A DNA stretch of 64,000 nucleotides from Allobosea sp. CS1GBMeth4 (GTDB lineage: Bacteria > Pseudomonadota > Alphaproteobacteria > Rhizobiales > Beijerinckiaceae), in the NCBI RefSeq assembly GCF_900185715.1, contig NZ_FYAS01000030.1, positions 219,707 to 283,706 of the forward strand, in the 5' to 3' direction. This document shows, in pieces, positions 18,356-26,776 of this stretch. The notes under the pieces are model-generated. The model was not told the origin of the DNA. It did not search any database and saw only the letters and a program-made list of their open reading frames with translations. The translations under genes and the position numbers were made by a program. The stretch's first letter is position 1. Each line of letters opens with the position of its first letter.

Positions 18356-18371
18356 GCCCGGGCGAGCGAAA

Positions 18372-18395
18372 AAGCGCGGCCCGGAGGCCGCGCTT
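18372..18395 (-). terminator. intrinsic terminator for the DUF1236 gene (bidirectional)
   Basis: AAGCGCGGCC (18372-18381) pairs with 18386-18395 around CGGA. On the minus strand the hairpin is followed by a T-run (bases 18373-18369), so it terminates the 18418-18843 gene. It also lies just after the convergent Gfo/Idh gene. Confidence 0.75.
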
Positions 18396-18417
18396 CCAGA
18401 TGTCGGGCCGGAGCCGG

Positions 18418-18843
18418 TCAGTCGATGATCTGAACGACCTTGCGCGTCTTCGGCTCGACGATCACGGTTCGGTCGTTGACCACCGTGTAGCGATAACCCT
18501 TGCGAGCGCCGTATTCGCGCGGCACCTCGCGATAGGTGACGCCGCGCGCCGGCAGCACCGCGCCGACCTCGAGCGGCTCCTCGTAGCTATAGGACGGCAC
18601 GCGCTGCTCGACCACGTACTGCCGGAAACGCGGCGCCGTGTTGTCGCCGATGATCGCGCCGGCGACTGCACCGCCGACACCGCCGACGACCGCGCCGGCC
18701 GGCCCGCCGACCACCGCGCCGCCGACTGCGCCGGCTGCCGCGCCGCCTGCCGCACCACCCTGGGCGCCCGAGGGATTCTGCTGCGCGAGAGCAGCGGTCG
18801 AGAACGCGACGACGGCCGTCGCGAGAGCCAGCTTCCTGATCAT
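18418..18843 (-). CDS. DUF1236-like exported protein
   Basis: A 141-residue protein with a signal peptide (MIRKLALATAVVAFSTAALA). A glycine/alanine/valine-rich stretch, GAVGGAVVGGPAGAVVGG and beyond (about residues 27-66), resembles glycine-zipper membrane segments. The C-terminal part (VVNDRTVIVEPKTRKVVQIID) matches the DUF1236 repeat of rhizobial exported proteins. The ATG at 18843 follows AAGGAG. Function is unknown; an envelope location is likely. Confidence 0.78.
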   Translation of the reverse strand: MIRKLALATAVVAFSTAALAQQNPSGAQGGAAGGAAAGAVGGAVVGGPAGAVVGGVGGAVAGAIIGDNTAPRFRQYVVEQRVPSYSYEEPLEVGAVLPARGVTYREVPREYGARKGYRYTVVNDRTVIVEPKTRKVVQIID

Positions 18844-19017
18844 ATGAGTTCTCCTTCCGATGAAAGAACTCCCCGGCAAACCGCGATTCCCCGGCATGGT
18901 TCCCGAGAAACCGCCAAGTCACGCCGAAGCCGCGGCTTCGCCCCGAAATCGCCGGCGGCTTGTCTCAGTGTCGCCATGCGGCGCATAAGGACGCAGCCCG
19001 CGCGGCAGGGAGGCACC

Positions 19018-19764
19018 ATGGAATTCCGCCCCGATATCGGCCAGCTCTCGCCGACCGTGCGCGAGCACCTGGCTCCCGGGAACCTGCTGCGCGCCGGCAT
19101 CAATCTCTCGAATTTCCTGCTGGTCTCGGGGCGTGGTCCGCAGGGCGAGCCGCAAGGCGTCTCGCCTGACATGGCGCGGGCCTTCGCCGATCTTCTCGGC
19201 ACCGGCCTGCGCTACGTGCCCTATGCCAATCCCGGCCTGCTCGCCGACGCCGCGCCCTGCGACGCATGGGATGTCGGTCTGATCGGCGCCGAGCCGCAGC
19301 GGGCCGAGACAATCAGCTTCACGCCGCCTTACGCCGAGATCGAGGCGACCTATCTCGTCCGCGAGACCTCGCCGCTGCGCGAGATCGCCGATGTCGACGC
19401 CGAGGGCGTCCGCATCGCCGTCAGCGGCCGCGCCGCCTATGGCCTCTGGCTCGACCGCAACCTCCGCAAGGCCGAGCTCGTCCGCTCGGGCACGCTCGAC
19501 GATTCCGCTGCCGACTTCGTTTCCAGGGAGCTCGATGCGCTGGCAGGCCTGCGGCCACGCCTGCTGAAGGATGTCGTGGCGATCCCCGGCACACGCATCC
19601 TCGACGGCCGTTTCACGACCGTGCAGCAGGCGATCGGCGTTCCCAAGGCCAAGGCCGAGGCGGCCGATTATCTCGCCAGATTCGTCGCCGCGGCCAAGCA
19701 GACGGGCTTCGTCGCGGCGCTGATCGCCAAACACGGCATCGAGGGGCTGAGCGTCGCGCGCTGA
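19018..19764 (+). CDS. type 3 periplasmic-binding-fold protein lacking a signal peptide
   Basis: A 248-residue protein with the fold pattern of amino-acid-binding SBP_bac_3 proteins (LRAGINLSNFLLVSG, GVSPDMARAFADLLG, DVGLIGAEPQRAETISFTPPYAEIEATYLV). No hydrophobic leader precedes this domain, and the start follows a strong GGGAGG. An upstream ATG at 18976 adds only charged residues. It stands alone between convergent or unrelated genes, with no permease on its strand. It may be a cytoplasmic sensor or enzyme-like relative. Its stop is 3 bp from a repeat element. Confidence 0.75.
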   Translation: MEFRPDIGQLSPTVREHLAPGNLLRAGINLSNFLLVSGRGPQGEPQGVSPDMARAFADLLGTGLRYVPYANPGLLADAAPCDAWDVGLIGAEPQRAETISFTPPYAEIEATYLVRETSPLREIADVDAEGVRIAVSGRAAYGLWLDRNLRKAELVRSGTLDDSAADFVSRELDALAGLRPRLLKDVVAIPGTRILDGRFTTVQQAIGVPKAKAEAADYLARFVAAAKQTGFVAALIAKHGIEGLSVAR

Positions 19765-19767
19765 TCA

Positions 19768-19865
19768 GCCGTCATTCTCGGGCGGAGCGAAGCGCAGACC
19801 CGAGACTCTCAGGACGAGAAGATACTGGTTTCCGAGATGCTCGGGTCGGGCCGGGGCATGACGGC
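19768..19865. repeat. 98-bp palindromic MITE/REP-like element, copy 1
   Basis: Bounded by GCCGTCAT (19768-19775) and its exact reverse complement ATGACGGC (19858-19865). Inside, TCTCGGG (19776-19782) pairs with CCCGAGA (19799-19805) around GCGGAGCGAAGCGCAGA. The first 50 bp are about 90% identical, in reverse orientation, to 21963-22012. It fills the gap between the 19018 gene and the stop of the EutB-like gene. Confidence 0.8.
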
Positions 19866-19869
19866 GCGG

Positions 19870-20808
19870 TCACGTCCCGTCCGTTCCCGCGCCGCAGACC
19901 AGCGCGCAGACCCTGCTGCCCGGCGCCGGCACGAAGCGCTTCGCCTGCAGCGCCGCCACCGCGGCCGCGCCCGAAAGGTCGGCGGCGATTCCGAACTCGA
20001 ACCAGAGCGACCTGGCCGCCTGTTCCATCTCCTCGTCGCTGACCAGCACGATCTCGTCGACATTCTTCGCCACCGCATCGTAGATCGCCTGGTCGGTGCG
20101 CCGGCACGACATGGTCGCGACCCGCGTCTCCAGCCGGTCGAGCGTGACCAGCCGGCCGGCTTCGAGGCAGGCGTGCAGCGTCGGCGAGCCATAGGGCTCG
20201 ATGCCGATGATGCGCGTCTGCGGCCTGAGCGCCTTCACCGCCGTCGACAGCCCGGTGATCAGCCCGCCGCCGCCGATCGCGACCAGGATGACGTCGACAT
20301 CGGGGATGTCGTCGAGGATGTCGAGGCCGAGCGTCCCCTGGCCGGCGACCACCACCGGATCGCTGAACGGATGGGCATAGGTCGCCCCGGTTTCCCTGGC
20401 ATGGGCAAGCGCGGCCGCGTTCGCCTCGTCCCAGACCGCTCCGACGATCTCGACCTCGGCGCCCCATTTGGTCAGCTTGGCGACCTTGTCGGCGACGACA
20501 TTGGCGGGCAGGAAGATCTTGGCCCTGGCGCCGAGCACATGGGCGGAACGGGCGATGGCGAGCCCGTGATTGCCGCCCGAGGCGGTGACGACGCCGCGCC
20601 TGAGCTCCTCCTCCGAGAGCGTCAGCAGGCGGTTCATCGCGCCGCGCGCCTTGAAGGAGCCGGCCGCCTGCAGCAATTCGAGCTTCAGCGTCACCATGCC
20701 GCCGAACTCCTCGCCCGTGCTGAGCTGGGCATAGGGCAGGATCGGCGTCTTGCGGATATGCGGCGCGATCCGCCAGCGCGCGGCGCGGATGTCGTCGAGG
20801 CCGATCAC
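19870..20808 (-). CDS. threonine dehydratase-like PLP enzyme (EutB-like)
   Basis: A 312-residue fold-type II PLP enzyme. The PLP lysine lies in GSFKARGA, the phosphate-binding loop is SGGNHGLAIA, and the glycine loop is VAIGGGGLITG. It lacks the C-terminal regulatory domain of biosynthetic threonine deaminase. Length and motifs fit the threonine-dehydratase-like EutB of hydroxyectoine utilisation, and the neighbour is DoeB-like. Serine/threonine ammonia-lyase remains possible. The start is GTG at 20808, overlapping the upstream stop (GTGA), so it is translationally coupled. Confidence 0.82.
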   Translation of the reverse strand: MIGLDDIRAARWRIAPHIRKTPILPYAQLSTGEEFGGMVTLKLELLQAAGSFKARGAMNRLLTLSEEELRRGVVTASGGNHGLAIARSAHVLGARAKIFLPANVVADKVAKLTKWGAEVEIVGAVWDEANAAALAHARETGATYAHPFSDPVVVAGQGTLGLDILDDIPDVDVILVAIGGGGLITGLSTAVKALRPQTRIIGIEPYGSPTLHACLEAGRLVTLDRLETRVATMSCRRTDQAIYDAVAKNVDEIVLVSDEEMEQAARSLWFEFGIAADLSGAAAVAALQAKRFVPAPGSRVCALVCGAGTDGT

Positions 20809-21845
20809 GACAGCACCCCGCGATAGGGCGCCGCCACGATCAGGCAGCAATTGCCCGGCCTGACGCGGCCCGGCTGGCGCCTGCCATAGAGGATGCCGTC
20901 GGCGGCGTAATGCAGCGTCTCCGGCGGGCGGGCCGGGTCCCAGGTGCAGTGGATGCGCCCGGCCGGCTGGCCGGCGCTCACCTTGTCGCCATTGGCATGG
21001 AACGGCTCGAAGACGCCGTCCGCCGTGGCGTAGACGTAAGCCGAGGTCCCCGGCAGTTCGAGCACCTGCCCGTCGCCGCGGCGCGGCTCCGGCGCGTCGC
21101 GGGCGACGATGCCGAGATGGTCGAGCACATTGGCGACGCCGCGGCGGCAGAGCTTCAGGGCGTCGAGCGAGACCGTCCCGGCCCCCGCCATCTCCGTGCC
21201 GACCGTCACCAGCCCCTGGCGGCAGGCGGTCGCCGTCGCGGTGCGCGGCTCGCCGAGATTGGAGATCACCACCGTCATCGGCGCGTCGAAGGCCTGCACC
21301 GCCGCGACATTGCGCTTGTGCAGCGCGGGATCGTCGGTCGGCTCGACGATCGCGCTCGGGATGATGTCGAGCGAGGAGCCGCCGGAGTGCAGGTCGAGGA
21401 AGGCGTCGCCCAGCGGCAGGATATGATCGCTGACGAAGGCGGAGATCTGCTGGGTGATGGTGCCGCGCGGATCACCCGGGAAGGTGCGGTTGAAGTTGAG
21501 CCCGTCGACGCTCGAGGTGCGCTGGCCGGCGACGACTGCGTGGACGTTGTTCGCCGGCATCAGGATCAGCCGGCCCTGGACGCGCCCGGGATCGAGGTCG
21601 CGGATCAGGTCGCAGATCGTGATCGGGCCCTCGTACTCGTCGCCATGATTGCCGCCTTCGAGGATCGCGGTCGGCCCCGAGCCGTTCTTGATGACCGCGA
21701 CCGGAATGCGCGTCGCGCCCCAGGCGTCGTCATGCGGCGAATGCGGGATCATCAGGAAGCCGACCTGCTTGCCGTCCTTCTCCGGATCGACGGTGAGGAA
21801 GGCGCTTGACGGGCGTGGCGTCGGCTTGTGGCGGGGGCTGGTCAT
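20805..21845 (-). CDS. DoeB-like N-acyl amino acid deacylase (succinylglutamate desuccinylase/aspartoacylase family)
   Basis: A 346-residue zinc hydrolase. Zinc ligands are in GGNHGDEYEGP and the third His in LDLHSGGSSLD. N-terminal text (VGFLMIPHSPHDDAWGATRIPV) closely follows the DoeB pattern, the enzyme that removes acetate from N-acetyl-diaminobutyrate in ectoine breakdown. The ATG at 21845 is chosen; in-frame ATGs at 21860 and 21881 exist. It is coupled to the EutB-like gene and lies downstream of a polar amino-acid importer. No doeA/eutD ectoine hydrolase is in the window. Confidence 0.82.
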   Translation of the reverse strand: MTSPRHKPTPRPSSAFLTVDPEKDGKQVGFLMIPHSPHDDAWGATRIPVAVIKNGSGPTAILEGGNHGDEYEGPITICDLIRDLDPGRVQGRLILMPANNVHAVVAGQRTSSVDGLNFNRTFPGDPRGTITQQISAFVSDHILPLGDAFLDLHSGGSSLDIIPSAIVEPTDDPALHKRNVAAVQAFDAPMTVVISNLGEPRTATATACRQGLVTVGTEMAGAGTVSLDALKLCRRGVANVLDHLGIVARDAPEPRRGDGQVLELPGTSAYVYATADGVFEPFHANGDKVSAGQPAGRIHCTWDPARPPETLHYAADGILYGRRQPGRVRPGNCCLIVAAPYRGVLS

Positions 21846-21901
21846 GGGGGCTCGGGGCATGGTTTGAGAAGCCCTGCCCATGAAGGGAAGGGTCGAGGCA
21901 G

Positions 21902-22012
21902 GCGGTCATGCTCGGGCTGACCTGAGCATCTCAGGCAGGATCAGGCTCCGGCTGGAGCCATCTCGTCATGAGATTCTCGGGTCTGCGCTACGCTTCGCCC
22001 GAGAATGACGGC
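21902..22012. repeat. 111-bp palindromic MITE/REP-like element, copy 2 (inverted)
   Basis: Ends are GCGGTCAT (21902-21909) and ATGACGGC (22005-22012), an 8-bp terminal inverted repeat with one mismatch. ATTCTCGGG (21973-21981) pairs with CCCGAGAAT (21998-22006). Read in reverse it matches the element at 19768. It sits in the mRNA between the binding-protein stop (22023) and the deacylase start, where a stable structure could separate their expression. Confidence 0.8.
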
Positions 22013-22022
22013 AGTGGGCTGC

Positions 22023-22823
22023 TCACAGCGACGGCAGCGGGTCCATCGGCATGTCCAGATACTTCTTGTGCAGCCGGTCGAGCTCGCCGTTCATCGTGTT
22101 GAAGAAGATGAAGCCGTCGAGCCAGCGCACCAGATTGTGCTGGTCCATCTGCACGCCCATATGCGCCGGGCTGCGCCGGATGACGAATTTGCGCTCGAAC
22201 TCCTTGCTCGGGTTCTGCTTGGCGAGCGCCTGGGCGACGATCGAATTGGTCGCGAGCAGATCGGCCTGGCCGGTGATGTAGGCGGCCGCCGCGGTCGCGT
22301 CGTCCTCGGTGCGCATGATCGTCGCCTTCGGCGCCGAGGCTGTGATGGCGAGTTCCTGCGTCGTGCCCTTGGCGGCGGCGACGCGGTTGGAGCCGATCGT
22401 CTCGGCGCTCGTCACATTGGCCGATTTCGGGCCGTAGACGGCCAGGAAGGTGTTGGCGTAGGGCGCGGTGAACTGGATCTGCTTGGCGCGCTCGGGCGTC
22501 AGCCCCATCACCGAGATGACGATGTCGACCTTGTCGGTGAGCAGGAACGGGATGCGGTTGGCCCCGGTGATCTGCTGCATCTCCAGCTTCACGCCGAGGC
22601 CCTTGGCGACCATTTCGGCGAATTCGATGTCGAAGCCGACCGCTTTGCGGTTGGCGTCCTGCGAGCCGAAGGGCGGGGCGTCGAGCGGCACGCCGATGCG
22701 CACCACGCCCTTGGACAGGATGTCCTGGAGCTTGTCGGCCCTGGCCTCGGGCGCCCCGAATGCGGCGATCGCCATCGCCGCGAGACCTGCCAGGAATGAA
22801 CGGCCTGCGAACAGTCTGCGCAT
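22023..22823 (-). CDS. polar amino acid/ectoine-type ABC substrate-binding protein
   Basis: A 266-residue periplasmic protein of the SBP_bac_3 family with a signal peptide (residues 1-29, ending APEARA). The pattern VVRIGVPLDAPPFGSQ, VGFDIEFAEMVAKGLG, VDIVISVMGLTPERAKQIQFTAPY is typical of polar amino-acid receptors, including EhuB. It is the fourth gene of a minus-strand operon after two permeases and the ATPase. The neighbouring enzymes suggest an ectoine-like or N-acyl amino-acid ligand. Confidence 0.9.
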   Translation of the reverse strand: MRRLFAGRSFLAGLAAMAIAAFGAPEARADKLQDILSKGVVRIGVPLDAPPFGSQDANRKAVGFDIEFAEMVAKGLGVKLEMQQITGANRIPFLLTDKVDIVISVMGLTPERAKQIQFTAPYANTFLAVYGPKSANVTSAETIGSNRVAAAKGTTQELAITASAPKATIMRTEDDATAAAAYITGQADLLATNSIVAQALAKQNPSKEFERKFVIRRSPAHMGVQMDQHNLVRWLDGFIFFNTMNGELDRLHKKYLDMPMDPLPSL

Positions 22824-22870
22824 CTGCTTTCTCCCCTCGTTGACCCGTTACCGGAACTGATCCTCCCGCC

Positions 22871-23588
<718 letters not shown>

Positions 23589-23602
<14 letters not shown>

Positions 23603-24239
23603 CGAGCTTCCGCTCGAGCGAGCGGCTCCATTGCGTGAGGGGGAAGCACATCGCGAAATAGATGCAGGCGACGGTGATGTAGACGGCGAAGGGCTTGTAG
23701 GTGCCGGCCGCCGTGAGCTGGCCCTCGCGGGTGAGCTCGACGAAGCCGATCACCGCGGCGAGCGAGGTGTTCTTGATCAACTGCACCAGGAAGCCGACGG
23801 TCGGCGGGATCGCGATCCGGATCGATTGCGGGATGATGACATGGCGCAGCTGCTCGGCCAGCGAGAGCCCGAGCGAGGCGCCCGCCTCCCATTGCGTCCT
23901 CGCGATCGAGGTCAGCGCGCCCCGCCAGATCTCGCCGAGGAAGGCCGAGCCGTAGATCGAGAAGGCGACCGCCGCCGCGATCCAGGGATTGACCGAGATG
24001 CCGGCGAGCGGCAGCCCGAAGAAGATCAGGAACAGCCAGACCAGCAGCGGCGTGCCCTGCACGACATGGATATAGCTCGCCGACAGCCAGCGCAGCGGCG
24101 CGACCGGCAGGATGCGCAGGATCGCCAGCGCGAGGCCGAGCACCGCCGAGCCGGCGAAGGCGACCGCCGTCAGCGCGATCGTCCAGCGCGCCGCCGCGAC
24201 GAGGTACATGACGTCGATCAGGCCGAATTCCCGAATCAT
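23589..24239 (-). CDS. polar amino acid ABC transporter permease
   Basis: A 216-residue HisM/GlnP-type permease with about five membrane spans. The EAA region is TQWEAGASLGLSLAEQLRHVIIPQSIRI. It overlaps both the second permease (ATGA at 24236-24239) and the ATPase gene. It forms the channel with the 24236 gene. Confidence 0.92.
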
Positions 24240-24895
24240 CGCACGAACACCAGGCGGTAGATCAGGGCGAACAGGCCGCGGAAGCCGATGGCGAGCGCGA
24301 GATAGAGCACCCCGATCACCGTATAGACCTCGAAATCGCGGAAGGTGCGCGACTGCACGATCGAAGCGGCGTGGAAGAGATCCTGCACCGAGATCTGCGA
24401 AGCGACGCTGGTCGCCAGCATCAAGAGCACGAACTGGCTGGCGAGCGCCGGGAACATCGCCTTCAGCGCCGGGAAGACGACGATGTAGCGGAAGACCTGC
24501 AGGCCGGAGAGCCCGAGCGAGTGGCCGGCCTCGATCTGCGCCTTCGGCACCGCTTCGAGGCCTGCGCGGACGATCTCGGTGGTGTAGGCGCCGAGATTGA
24601 TGACGAGCGCGATCATCGCCGCCGTCAGCCCGTCGAGCCGCAGGCCGAAGCTCGGCAGCCCGAAGAAGATCAGGAAGAGCTGCACCAGCAGCGGCGTGTT
24701 GCGGATGATCTCGACATAGGCGCCGACGATGCGGCGCAGCCAGGCCGGGCCATAGGTCCGCCCGGCGGCGCAGAGCACGCCGATCAGCAGCCCGCCGGCC
24801 ATGGCCACGACCGAGAGCAGCAGCGTGATCCAGACGCCGTCGAGAATGGACTCCCAGGCCGCAAAGACGTCGCGAAACTGGAGCCCGTACTTCAT
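24236..24895 (-). CDS. polar amino acid ABC transporter permease
   Basis: A 219-residue permease and first gene of the importer operon. The HisM-type motif (IRNTPLLVQLFLIFFGLP) and the EAA loop (KAQIEAGHSLGLSGLQVFRYIV) are intact. The 155-bp divergent region to the IclR gene holds an IclR-type palindrome and a TTGACA box that could drive this operon. Confidence 0.92.
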   Translation of the reverse strand: MKYGLQFRDVFAAWESILDGVWITLLLSVVAMAGGLLIGVLCAAGRTYGPAWLRRIVGAYVEIIRNTPLLVQLFLIFFGLPSFGLRLDGLTAAMIALVINLGAYTTEIVRAGLEAVPKAQIEAGHSLGLSGLQVFRYIVVFPALKAMFPALASQFVLLMLATSVASQISVQDLFHAASIVQSRTFRDFEVYTVIGVLYLALAIGFRGLFALIYRLVFVR

Positions 24896-25019
24896 CGCCG
24901 TCAGCCCTGCCGCGGCCGCCGGCCGGGGGCCGGCCGTCCGGACATGCTGGACGGATGCTGCGGCGATGCTGTCATCTCTCTCCCTCTTTACCCGGAGGCT
25001 AGTTTGGCTTCTTATTTGA

Positions 25020-25039
25020 TGTCAAGCTTCACATATGAA
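25020..25039 (-). promoter_or_regulatory. IclR-type operator beside the importer promoter
   Basis: TTCACATATGAA at 25028-25039 has TTCA/TGAA inverted ends. Directly downstream on the minus strand is TTGACA (25025-25020), a candidate -35 for the importer operon; the -10 is poor. The site is also 11 bp before the IclR start codon, so autoregulation is plausible. It resembles the 9033 motif beside the other IclR gene. Confidence 0.55.
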
Positions 25040-25050
25040 ACAGGCGCGGC

Positions 25051-25836
25051 ATGAGCGTTTTCCCTGAAGCCGAGAGCGAGGAGAAGGCGGCCTATGCCGC
25101 CCCGGCCCTGGAAAAGGGTCTCGATATCCTCGAGCTGCTCGCCGAGACCGGCGAGCCGCTCTCGACCCGCGTCATCGCCGAGCGGCTGCAGCGCTCGAAG
25201 AGCGAGATCTTCCGCATGGTCTTCGTGCTGCAGCAGCGCGGCTATCTCGAACGCGAGGCCGGAACCGACCGGCTCGGCCTGTCGCGCCGCCTGTTCGACC
25301 TCGGCATCAGGACGCCGGGCGGCAAGCAGCTCACCTCCGTGGTGCTGCCGCTGATGGAGCGCTTCAGCGAGGAGAGCGGCCAGGCCGCCCATCTCGTGGT
25401 GCTGAGCCGGGCGCAGACCGTGGTGCTCGCCACCACCGCCGGCCATCTCGACGCCAGCGTCATCGTCCGCCCCGGCTATGGCCGCCCGGCACTCGACGCC
25501 AATTCCGGCCTGCTCATCCTCGCCTTCCAGTCTGAGGCGCGCCGACGCGGGCTGATGCGCGAGGCGCCGCCCCAGATCCGGCAGCGCCTCGACGAGCCGG
25601 GCACCCAGGCCGCGCTCGCCGAGATCCGCGCGCTCGGCCACCGCATCGCGCCGAGCCGCGACATCCTCGCCGTCACCGACATCACCTGCCCGGTGATCGG
25701 CCCGGCCGGCCACGCCGAGGCGGCGATCCTCGTGCCCTGCCTGCAGCGCCACGGCGTCGAGACCGACGAACACGCGATCCTGCTCGCGCTCAAGGCGTGC
25801 GCAGCCGAGGCGGGCTTGCGACTGCCGCTCGGCTGA
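25051..25836 (+). CDS. IclR-family transcriptional regulator
   Basis: A 261-residue IclR protein. The winged helix (LSTRVIAERLQRSKSEIFRMVFVLQQRGYL) occupies roughly residues 37-66 and the effector-binding domain residues 85-255. It is divergent from the importer/EutB/DoeB operon and shares its promoter region, so it is the natural regulator of that operon. (Hydroxy)ectoine clusters in other bacteria often use different regulator families, which weakens the ectoine assignment slightly. Confidence 0.9.
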   Translation: MSVFPEAESEEKAAYAAPALEKGLDILELLAETGEPLSTRVIAERLQRSKSEIFRMVFVLQQRGYLEREAGTDRLGLSRRLFDLGIRTPGGKQLTSVVLPLMERFSEESGQAAHLVVLSRAQTVVLATTAGHLDASVIVRPGYGRPALDANSGLLILAFQSEARRRGLMREAPPQIRQRLDEPGTQAALAEIRALGHRIAPSRDILAVTDITCPVIGPAGHAEAAILVPCLQRHGVETDEHAILLALKACAAEAGLRLPLG

Positions 25837-25952
25837 TCCTTCCGCAAAAACAGCGGCAATTGCCGCAGCCCAACCCGAAGCCGGCCATACGCTCTCCCAA
25901 ATTGCTCGCGATTTTGCCTCTGACAGACGCAACCGCCACGGAGGAGGACAGC

Positions 25953-26162
25953 ATGGCCGAGACCGCGACGAGCCCCGACACCATCGTGATGACCGATCCG
26001 GAATGGATCGCGCTGGAGAGCATCAGCGAGGAGACGCGGCGCTTCATCTTCGGCGAGGCGATGCTGCGCCTGCTTCAGGGTCGCGGCCTGGCCGAGCCGG
26101 GCGACGAAAACTGGAAGGTCACGCCTCAGGGCCAGCAGGCGCTCCAGGCCCACGGCCATTGA
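25953..26162 (+). CDS. small acidic hypothetical protein
   Basis: A 69-residue soluble protein with a strong ribosome site (GGAGGAGGACAGC before the ATG). It has no signal peptide, membrane segment or cysteine. The sequence ALESISEETRRFIFGEAMLRLLQGRGL is probably helical and the C-terminus (WKVTPQGQQALQAHGH) resembles a winged-helix wing. I do not recognise a family. It stands alone between the IclR gene and the PHA-system gene. Confidence 0.65.
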   Translation: MAETATSPDTIVMTDPEWIALESISEETRRFIFGEAMLRLLQGRGLAEPGDENWKVTPQGQQALQAHGH

Positions 26163-26316
26163 GTTGCGCCGAGCGTCATCCGGCACACAGTCCCGGACGG
26201 CGAAGCGAGGCGCCGGGCGCCCCATGCGATGTCGCTTCGCCGGGCGGTTGCAGGCACGCAGGGCGCAGCCCATCTCAGCGGCACGCCGGCTCGCTCACGC
26301 TTTCGGGACCTGACGC

Positions 26317-26643
26317 ATGAAACGCCCCGTCACCATCACGATCTCGCACGCGCTCGGCCGCGAGGCGGCGCGCCAGCGGCTGCAGGGCGGCGTCGCGACG
26401 ATCCGCGACAAGCTCGGCAGCTTCGGCATGCGGCTGATCGAGGAGGACTGGCAGGGCGACACGCTGCGCTTCGGCGTCGCCGCGCTCGGCCAGACCGTCA
26501 GCGGCAGGATCGACATCGAGGACGAACTGGTCCGCGTCGAGGTGATGCTGCCCTGGATGCTCGCGATCTTCGCCGAGAAGCTCAGGCTCGGCGTCGAGAA
26601 GCAGGGGCGGATCCTGCTCGAGCACAAGCCGACCAGGGCCTGA
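26317..26643 (+). CDS. polyhydroxyalkanoic acid system family protein
   Basis: A 108-residue protein matching the small PHA_gran_rgn-type family found in proteobacteria (ITISHALGREAARQRLQ, IEDELVRVEVMLPWMLAIFAEKL). The family was named for association with polyhydroxyalkanoate granule genes but its biochemical role is unclear. No phaC or phasin is nearby. The 154-bp gap before it has no clear signal. Confidence 0.75.
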   Translation: MKRPVTITISHALGREAARQRLQGGVATIRDKLGSFGMRLIEEDWQGDTLRFGVAALGQTVSGRIDIEDELVRVEVMLPWMLAIFAEKLRLGVEKQGRILLEHKPTRA

Positions 26644-26776
26644 CGCTTCCGCACACGTCGCTCCCACCGTGTCGCAGCCGCCCTTGCGACTTTTGTCTGC
26701 CATCGAAGGTTGAATTCCCGCGCCGCGATCCGCAAAGTCGCAGGCGCTCTTCCTTCCGCCTGCCCACCGGAGACCC

